Source: Thiotrichales bacterium | GTDB taxonomy: Bacteria > Pseudomonadota > Gammaproteobacteria > Beggiatoales > Beggiatoaceae | Length of the DNA stretch: 64,000 bases | Reading direction: 5' to 3' | Assembly (NCBI GenBank): GCA_016744475.1 | Contig: JADGEH010000003.1 | Coordinates: 1 to 64,000 of the forward strand | In this document: positions 57,957-64,000 of the stretch, piece by piece | Layout of the letters: each line of letters begins with the position of its first letter | Position numbering within the stretch: position 1 is the first letter of the stretch | The notes under the pieces: generated by a model | The model's database searches: none | What the model was told of the DNA's origin: nothing | What the model saw: the letters and a program-made list of their open reading frames with translations, nothing else | Translations under genes and position numbers: made by a program

Positions 57957-60353
57957 ATGAAAAATTTCACACCTTTTACTCTATGTTTATTGTATAGCGG
58001 AATCGTTCAAGCTGACATCATCACTGACGGTAGTTTGGGACAAGCTCATCACTTGACCCTAAACAATGCAGAGTATGCGATTACTCAAGATTTAGGGACA
58101 ACAGCAGGTAATAATTTATTTCATTCTTTTCAAAATTTTAATGTGGGTTTAGGAGAAACGGCGACTTTCTCTGGTGCTAGCCATATCGAAAATGTATTTT
58201 CTCGCGTTACAGGCGGCACGGTTAGTAGTATTCACGGTACTATCAAAAATACGATAAGCCATGCCAATACGTATTTAATGAATCCTGTGGGTATTGTATT
58301 TGGAGAGGGTGCGCAATTGGATGTGCAAGGTAGTTTTTATGCTACGACAGCCAGCTATTTAGGTTCTTCAGAACAAGCATTTTTTTCTCATTTAGAAGAA
58401 AACAGCCAGTTTAATATCTCTCCCCCCACAAGCTTTGGCTTTCTAGGGGATGCTACTATTCAAATAAAAGATACTTATTTAAGCGTGTTACCTACAAAAA
58501 CGCTGTCTTTCAGTGCTGGACATATTGAATTACAAAGTTCTCATTTCCCTAGCTATGATGACAGTAGCACTCCCACTTTTGCACACGCACTCAGCGCTCC
58601 CAGCGGGCAAGTGTATTTGCAGGCAGAAAACACTATCAATTTAGACAATTTTGCAGTGGATACCAGCGGTTTATTTGGCGGCACGATCAACATTCATGCT
58701 CAGCAACTGCATCTGCATGATAGCCAGATAAGTAGCCATACTGTGGGAGACATAGATGGGCAGGTGATTGATATTCAAGTAGATGAATTACAGCTCATCG
58801 ACTCAGATATTGTCGCCAATACCTATGCCGCAGGACGCGGTACAGATATTTATTTACACATCAAAGAGACTTTATCCGCTACCCGCGAAGATCGTCCTCT
58901 AGGTGTTGAATTTAATATTAATGCTAATGGTAGTAGCCATATTAGAACGATGACGGCAGGACAAAGTGAACAGATGGGCGATAGTGGTGACATTCATATC
59001 CAGGCTAGAAATATTGATTTAACTCAAGCAGCGGAAGTTCGTACACGCAGTTATAGTGCGGGAAAAGCGGGCGATATAGAGGTACAAGTGACAGAGCGCT
59101 TTCAAGCAGAAAATGCCTTATTACCCTTAAAAAACCCCAATGTTGTGCCTGTGATTGGAGGTGCTCATACCTTTAGTTTGGATACGGGAAATAGTGGCAA
59201 TGTCAGTGTTCAGGCACAACAGATTGTGCTGAATAATGGCGGACAAATCAGTGCGAATACGTTGAATGCACAAGGAGGTAATGTCACCGTGCAGGCTGAC
59301 AATATCTTATTAAAAAATCAACATGCTTTAGGCTTTCCTACTGCCATTGGTAGTGCCAGCTTAGGTATTGGACAAGCCGGTCAGATTGACGTACAAGCCA
59401 AGAACATGACTTTAGACAATGGCGGTGTGGTGACAGCGACTACTTTCTTATCAGGAGAAGCCAATCAAGTGAGTGTAGTCGTAGAGGAGACATTGCGTAT
59501 TTCAGGTGTAGCACAGCAACCTATGCGTGCTTTAGGTCTACCGGCCTTACCTTATCCCAGCAATATCAGTTCTTCATCTAGCAGCACCATAGCGAACAGT
59601 GGAACCGCCAGTGATCTTTATGTACAGGCGAAGGATATTATTCTGGAGGGTGGGGGTACTATTGCCAGTTTGACCTATGGTGGAGGGGACGGAGGAAATG
59701 CCACCGTGGTAGCCGACACGATGAGTATGTCGGGTTGGGAAAATAATGGTTTGCTGTATCGTAGTGGCATCAATAACGCTTCCAGCAACCCAGCCCCTTA
59801 TGCGGGACAAGCCGGAAGTATTGACGTGACGGCTCGATACCTTCATATCAGCGATGGTGCTGCCATTAATACCTCCGCAGCCAGTGCAGGCGGTGGAAAT
59901 ATCCATGTTCAAGTCTCAGAACAATTACATATCGTGCAACAAGGGCAAATGACCACCAGTGTGCAAAGTGGTGTTAATAATGGCGGCAATATCCAAATTG
60001 AAAGTCCACAATTTACGGTATTAAACCAAGGTTTAATAGTGGCTCAAGCCGATGCAGGACGCGGAGGCAATATTCAACTCACTTCTCACAATGTATTGAA
60101 CTCTACAGATAGCCTCATCAGTGCTTCTTCTCGCTTAGGATTAGATGGCAATGTAGATATTAATAGCCCTGATTTAAACTTTAGCAACACGGTGTTATCT
60201 ATTTCTGATGAATTCATTGTGCCGACAGAAATGCAGCGTTGTACCGTAGAAGATGTCTTAAACGGCAGTCGTTTTTTGCTACGTCGCAGAGAGGCTGTAC
60301 CGCCCCGCATTGATGACATTCAGGCTTTAGGCACTCGTTTGAGCACTCAGTAG
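57957..60353 (+). CDS. Haemagglutination-domain (TpsA-like) exoprotein
   Basis: A 798-residue protein with a signal peptide (FTLCLLYSGIVQADIITDG) and an N-terminal two-partner-secretion/haemagglutination domain: 'NLFHSFQNFNVGLGETATFS', 'VTGGTVSSIHGTI' and 'ANTYLMNPVGIVFGEGAQLD', a variant of the NPNG signature with NPVG. The rest is a right-handed beta-helix with Asn/Gly/Gln-rich repeats and a C-terminal Cys near 'EMQRCTVED'. TpsA proteins are exported by a TpsB pore and act in adhesion or toxicity. No TpsB gene is in the window. The frame opens at 57909, but the ATG at 57957 gives the proper signal peptide. It converges on the channel-receptor gene, nine bases away. Confidence 0.88.
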   Translation: MKNFTPFTLCLLYSGIVQADIITDGSLGQAHHLTLNNAEYAITQDLGTTAGNNLFHSFQNFNVGLGETATFSGASHIENVFSRVTGGTVSSIHGTIKNTISHANTYLMNPVGIVFGEGAQLDVQGSFYATTASYLGSSEQAFFSHLEENSQFNISPPTSFGFLGDATIQIKDTYLSVLPTKTLSFSAGHIELQSSHFPSYDDSSTPTFAHALSAPSGQVYLQAENTINLDNFAVDTSGLFGGTINIHAQQLHLHDSQISSHTVGDIDGQVIDIQVDELQLIDSDIVANTYAAGRGTDIYLHIKETLSATREDRPLGVEFNINANGSSHIRTMTAGQSEQMGDSGDIHIQARNIDLTQAAEVRTRSYSAGKAGDIEVQVTERFQAENALLPLKNPNVVPVIGGAHTFSLDTGNSGNVSVQAQQIVLNNGGQISANTLNAQGGNVTVQADNILLKNQHALGFPTAIGSASLGIGQAGQIDVQAKNMTLDNGGVVTATTFLSGEANQVSVVVEETLRISGVAQQPMRALGLPALPYPSNISSSSSSTIANSGTASDLYVQAKDIILEGGGTIASLTYGGGDGGNATVVADTMSMSGWENNGLLYRSGINNASSNPAPYAGQAGSIDVTARYLHISDGAAINTSAASAGGGNIHVQVSEQLHIVQQGQMTTSVQSGVNNGGNIQIESPQFTVLNQGLIVAQADAGRGGNIQLTSHNVLNSTDSLISASSRLGLDGNVDINSPDLNFSNTVLSISDEFIVPTEMQRCTVEDVLNGSRFLLRRREAVPPRIDDIQALGTRLSTQ

Positions 60354-60362
60354 CTGGATGCT

Positions 60363-63300
60363 TCAGTTAAATAGCTTGACTGAGAAAAATGAATCATCTT
60401 CCTCGGATTCTTTAATGGTGGATATATCAAATTTAGCTAAATATTCACCCAGTTGCTGAGTGCGTCGCTCTAAGACCGTATTCAACTCTCCAACCAAGCT
60501 GGGTTGTGCACTAAGAATAGGATCAAGCTGTTTTTTTGTGATTTCAAATAAAATAGTATTGGTCGTAGCGACAATCGTCGCGGTTCTGGGTATCTTTCTC
60601 ATTAAAGCAATTTCTCCAAAATAACACCCCGCGCCTAACTGTGCTAAATGTTGAGGTTCATCTTGATTCGGGCTTTTCACCCATACACCGACCACTCCTT
60701 GTGCGACTAAAAACATAGAATCGCCTTTATCTCCCTGGTAAAACACGGTTTCATTATTAGAAAAATGTAATGGAGATAAACTGTCACTGAGGCGCTGTCT
60801 CAGAGGTGTCGGTAAGGGTTCAAATAATTCAACTCTTTCTAAAATATCTTCCACTAATAAAGGCACACCTTCTTTTTTATCACTGATATTGCGAGTGAGT
60901 TGTACTTCTTGATGTGGCATCGCAGGAGGCATTCCGGCATACACTAAATGATGCCAAAGACGCACCCACACTTCTGAGCGAACCAGAAAACGGCGTGGAT
61001 ACTGATCGGAAAAATAAATCACTAAATACTCTGCTGAGCAATCAGTGAGATGGCGCAAAAGAACAGTGGGAGGTGGTTCTTTAAGCACATCATCATTTAC
61101 CGAGAGCATGGCCTCTTTCAGCACTTTTATGACTTTATTCGGAGGATGTTGTGGATGTACATGTACCCGGCAGACACTGCCATAGGCGTTAGTGGGTTCA
61201 TTAAAACTGACTAGAATAGCTTCTGCGATTTTAGTATTAGGAATACGCACTAAATTGTGTGCGCGGGTGCGAATACGAGTAGTACGCCAGTTCATATCCA
61301 CCACCTGACCTTCATCGTAATCTTCCATTTTAATCCAATCACCAACAGAAAAAGAACGTTCTAAATTTAGTGCAATTCCAGAGAAAATATGCGAAATATT
61401 CAATTGAATAGCCAAGCCAATAATCATCGCAATGACGCTAGAAGTGGCTAATAAGCCGGTCAGTTTTTGTTCAAAGACAAAGGCCACAACACCAAACAAG
61501 GCTAATAAGTAAATAATGAAAGCCGCAAATCGCCGCACCAAGGACGGAATATGACGACCTGTCTTATATTCTAAAGGATGCCAAATAAAATATTCCAAAC
61601 TTAAATTAATAAATAGCGCGGGTACAAACCACCATAACACATCAAACAGGGTTACAAAGGATTTAAGGTTTTCTGGGTGAATCCAATTTTTTAGCATATC
61701 CAATCCAACTGTTTCCAATGAAATGAGGATAAAGAAGCTGGATAATAAATAAACAAACCATAACAGGCGTGTTTGTTTTAAATAGGCTTGATGGCGCAGT
61801 AAAAAAGCAATAATTAATATAAAAACTGATGTCAGGGTGACTTCCAAAGCATAGGTATAAGGGAGTAACTGCCTTAAAGAAAATTCTATCTCATGAACCT
61901 GAATCTCTGCGGTAAAACGTGAATATTCTAACTCACTTCCTGTGCTACTCAATAAATCAGGATCACCCAAACTTTGTTTAGGTTTAGTATCTTGGTAGAA
62001 GTTCAATAAACGCACTTCCCAACCAGCGGCACTATTTAAGATTTTGGCATAACGCGCTGCTTGTTCTTCTTTATCCGGCTTTATTAAACCTAAGCCTACA
62101 ATATCAGTCACATAAATCAAGTTATTATGACTGAGTTGACGATGATGAAATTCAATGCTTAAACGACGTTTATGTAAATTTAGAAATCCTTTACTCAGTT
62201 CTGTTTGAAATTGACCATTAACATGGTAGCGCAAATATCTATACGACCCTTGGATTTTTTCTATATCAGGAGTGTCTAGTTTAATCGGTGCTGTTGCATT
62301 AATGAAGTGAACATCCTGTACATTAAAACCGGTTTTAAATCGAAACCAAATAAAGAAATCGACGTTATAGCTCAACGTTTTAATATCTAATTCGCTGATT
62401 TCGTTGACTTGAATACCTGTATACACCACATCTGTTTTATACATCAGTTGATCATCAACTTGCAGCACGGTGCCTGAAGCTAATGCTTGTTCTAGGTTAG
62501 CAATTTTACGCGCACTGCCCACCGCTTTTAACTGTGTTAATGAAGACACCAGGGTTTCCCCTTTTAAATTCCCCATTTGTATTGATTTTTTTGCATTACC
62601 ATCAGCATCAAAATAATTGAGTCCGGTGACACCTTCTATGGCTAATTCAGGTTGATTAAGTTGTTCTAACTCATGTTGAATAGCTTTGCGTTTTTGTGCT
62701 AATTCACTATCTCTGTGCTCAGAAAAACGGTTTTTTATGGCTGTCGTTAATACATGTGCGGCATCGTAAGCAAAGGCAGAAAACCAGCGGGGCTTTTGAC
62801 CATAAGTAGACAAGAATTTTTCATAAAAATGCTGTCCTTGATGATTTGTCGTATCAAAAATAAACGGGGTGGCAATGTATAATTGATCGGTGTAATAACC
62901 TGGATAATTTTGCTCATTCGGTAGCGCGACCAATGCACGACTAAAAGCCGGATTTGCAAAGCTCATCGGCACCAATACAGGATGGTCTATACCCGCATCA
63001 CGAATCGCTTTTAACCACTTCACACCATCTTCCCAATGACTTGATAATAAAATCAGCGTGCTTTGCCGTTGTTTTTTAAGTTGCTTTACAATGCGACGCA
63101 TTTGTAACGCCTGTATTTTATTATCCATCTTTATCTGCCAATGATGTGTGGTGCTTAAGCCAATACCATCACTGGTGTTTTTGAAGACATCGGCTAAATA
63201 TCGATTACGTGTATCTTGATAACTAATAATATTGACATTTTTTTCTTTAAGAACATGCTTTGCATACTGTGCCAGCGCACGCCCTTGAGTGAGTTCATTA

Positions 63301-63752
63301 AATACAGTGCGGAAATACCACGGATTATCTGCCGTAATCGCATTATCAGTCGCACTAGGCGTTAATGCGGGGATGCCATATTTGCGGTAAATCTCGCCTC
63401 CGGCTAAAGAACACATAGAGTTGCTATGTCCAATGACCGCTAAAGCTCGATTTTGTTCAACAATTTCTAATGCGCTTTGTTTGGCGTGATTAGGATCATT
63501 CTTGTCATCATAAACATCCAATCTCACTAAGTGTCCTTCTATTCCACCCTTTTCATTCAGCTCTGCTAAATACAACTCAACAGCCGCTTTTAATTGCTGA
63601 CCTTGTTCTTTATCCTCACCCGACAAAGGAGCGACTAAAGCAATATGTAGTTCTTTATCCTGGGGTAACTTTGAAAAATAATAAGCCACACCCAGAAAAC
63701 AAATAAGAAAAAGAACTAAGCTGATTAATTTAAGCACGGTTTCACGATTCAT
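60363..63752 (-). CDS. Multidomain receptor-channel: PBP, ligand-gated-channel-like domain, MscS pore and cNMP-binding domain
   Basis: A 1129-residue membrane protein. Order: N-terminal membrane helix (about 8-27); a type-I periplasmic binding domain of the branched-chain amino-acid kind (33 to about 400; 'LHIALVAPLSGEDKEQGQQL', 'AVIGHSNSMCSLAG'); a beta-rich segment 438-622 that reads like a pentameric ligand-gated channel extracellular domain ('TLSYNVDFFIWFRFK', 'NLHKRRLSIEFHHRQL', 'SHNNLIYVTD', then 'GWEVRLLNFY', 'EYSRFTAEIQV'); five hydrophobic segments (about 633-652, 663-682, 699-719, 740-760 and 767-795), the last being the MscS pore helix; the MscS beta-domain ('FSVGDWIKMEDYDEGQVVDM'); and a cNMP-binding domain (about 975-1100; 'GCYFGEIALMRKIPRTATIV'). 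Five helices put binding domains in the periplasm and cNMP domain in the cytoplasm. Confidence 0.85.
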   Translation of the reverse strand: MNRETVLKLISLVLFLICFLGVAYYFSKLPQDKELHIALVAPLSGEDKEQGQQLKAAVELYLAELNEKGGIEGHLVRLDVYDDKNDPNHAKQSALEIVEQNRALAVIGHSNSMCSLAGGEIYRKYGIPALTPSATDNAITADNPWYFRTVFNELTQGRALAQYAKHVLKEKNVNIISYQDTRNRYLADVFKNTSDGIGLSTTHHWQIKMDNKIQALQMRRIVKQLKKQRQSTLILLSSHWEDGVKWLKAIRDAGIDHPVLVPMSFANPAFSRALVALPNEQNYPGYYTDQLYIATPFIFDTTNHQGQHFYEKFLSTYGQKPRWFSAFAYDAAHVLTTAIKNRFSEHRDSELAQKRKAIQHELEQLNQPELAIEGVTGLNYFDADGNAKKSIQMGNLKGETLVSSLTQLKAVGSARKIANLEQALASGTVLQVDDQLMYKTDVVYTGIQVNEISELDIKTLSYNVDFFIWFRFKTGFNVQDVHFINATAPIKLDTPDIEKIQGSYRYLRYHVNGQFQTELSKGFLNLHKRRLSIEFHHRQLSHNNLIYVTDIVGLGLIKPDKEEQAARYAKILNSAAGWEVRLLNFYQDTKPKQSLGDPDLLSSTGSELEYSRFTAEIQVHEIEFSLRQLLPYTYALEVTLTSVFILIIAFLLRHQAYLKQTRLLWFVYLLSSFFILISLETVGLDMLKNWIHPENLKSFVTLFDVLWWFVPALFINLSLEYFIWHPLEYKTGRHIPSLVRRFAAFIIYLLALFGVVAFVFEQKLTGLLATSSVIAMIIGLAIQLNISHIFSGIALNLERSFSVGDWIKMEDYDEGQVVDMNWRTTRIRTRAHNLVRIPNTKIAEAILVSFNEPTNAYGSVCRVHVHPQHPPNKVIKVLKEAMLSVNDDVLKEPPPTVLLRHLTDCSAEYLVIYFSDQYPRRFLVRSEVWVRLWHHLVYAGMPPAMPHQEVQLTRNISDKKEGVPLLVEDILERVELFEPLPTPLRQRLSDSLSPLHFSNNETVFYQGDKGDSMFLVAQGVVGVWVKSPNQDEPQHLAQLGAGCYFGEIALMRKIPRTATIVATTNTILFEITKKQLDPILSAQPSLVGELNTVLERRTQQLGEYLAKFDISTIKESEEDDSFFSVKLFN

Positions 63753-63825
63753 ACTGATTTAACCCATGATGTTGTGTAGTCGCTGGCTAGAAATAGCCGT
63801 GGTTTTGGCGTTGATAAGCCCTTAA

Positions 63826-63984
63826 GAGCCTATACGAAAACGGGATAATCGGCTGCAAACCCGCCCTTTTGGCCAGGTTTTCCGCTTTTTTTCGTTAAAT
63901 AGCGGGCTATTCGCCTTAAAAAACCGAAAAATCTGCCTCAAAATGGCGAATTTTCGCTTCGATTCCTCATCTTCGTATAGGCTC
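63826..63984. mobile_element. MITE-like element, type A, copy A4
   Basis: 159 bases, perfect 13-bp ends GAGCCTATACGAA / TTCGTATAGGCTC, interior AAACGGGATAATCGGCTGCA, TTTTCCGCTTTTTTTCGTTA, AATAGCGGGCTATTCGCCTT and ACCGAAAAATCTGCCTC. Located upstream of the receptor-channel gene. Confidence 0.85.
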
Positions 63985-63987
63985 TAA

Positions 63988-64000
63988 GAGCCTATACGAA
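63988..64000. mobile_element. Start of a second type A element, cut by window end
   Basis: GAGCCTATACGAA, the 13-bp terminus of type A, three bases after the end of copy A4, running off the window. It suggests two adjacent elements. Confidence 0.6.

Overview
The window reads as chromosome of a Gammaproteobacterium, most likely a filamentous sulfur oxidiser of the Beggiatoa/Thiothrix type. That placement is inference: it rests on the mix of ordinary gammaproteobacterial genes (queG, uvrC, prmB, dacB, trpC) with families common in that group (TPR-CHAT proteins, DUF928, a haemagglutination-domain exoprotein, a propeller hybrid kinase, a sucrose/amylosucrase locus) and on many short dispersed inverted-repeat elements. 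I saw no rRNA, tRNA, CRISPR array or transposase gene.

Layout. 1-6 kb: a Sel1-like membrane protein, then housekeeping pairs queG-uvrC and UPF0104-prmB with ATGA overlaps. 6-11 kb: DUF928, an orphan ZorA-like MotA/ExbB protein behind a HAD phosphatase, and NdpA with a truncated coupled partner. 11-17 kb: a repeat-rich gap and a TetR/MFP/RND efflux operon. 17-21 kb: a TIR gene and a STAND NTPase gene whose frames look like one gene split by a frameshift, beside a nest of repeats and a RelE/Xre toxin-antitoxin pair. 21-26 kb: gamma carbonic anhydrase, dacB, small unknowns and a lipase. 26-36 kb: a 14-blade propeller hybrid kinase divergent from a TPR-CHAT protein, then a GGDEF/EAL protein. 36-39 kb: a DUF1538 pair with PII-like and CBS proteins. 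39-43 kb: an EamA transporter, an ECF sigma/anti-sigma/EF-hand sensor operon and modA. 43-50 kb: DUF1513, then sucrose-phosphate synthase, sucrose phosphatase, a gene broken by two small elements, and amylosucrase. 50-52 kb: trpC and a CobW-type GTPase. 52-64 kb: MscS-cNMP channel, HET-C-like protein, a second TPR-CHAT protein, a free-standing MreB N-terminal-like protein and an exoprotein, facing a 1129-residue channel-receptor fusion.

The strongest unusual items are: (1) the receptor-channel at 60363-63752, which joins a periplasmic-binding protein, a domain resembling the extracellular domain of pentameric ligand-gated channels, an MscS pore and a cNMP-binding domain; (2) the TIR-NTPase locus, where NTPase homology continues upstream of its only start codon in the -1 frame of the TIR gene; (3) the gene at 47213-48148 interrupted by two MITE-like elements whose removal, keeping one TA, restores the frame both times; (4) a superfamily of ~160-bp elements that share an interior but have at least four different termini; (5) the CHAT/HET-C/MreB-N/exoprotein/channel neighbourhood. 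Everything was read by eye. Family calls rest on motif recognition and no search was run.
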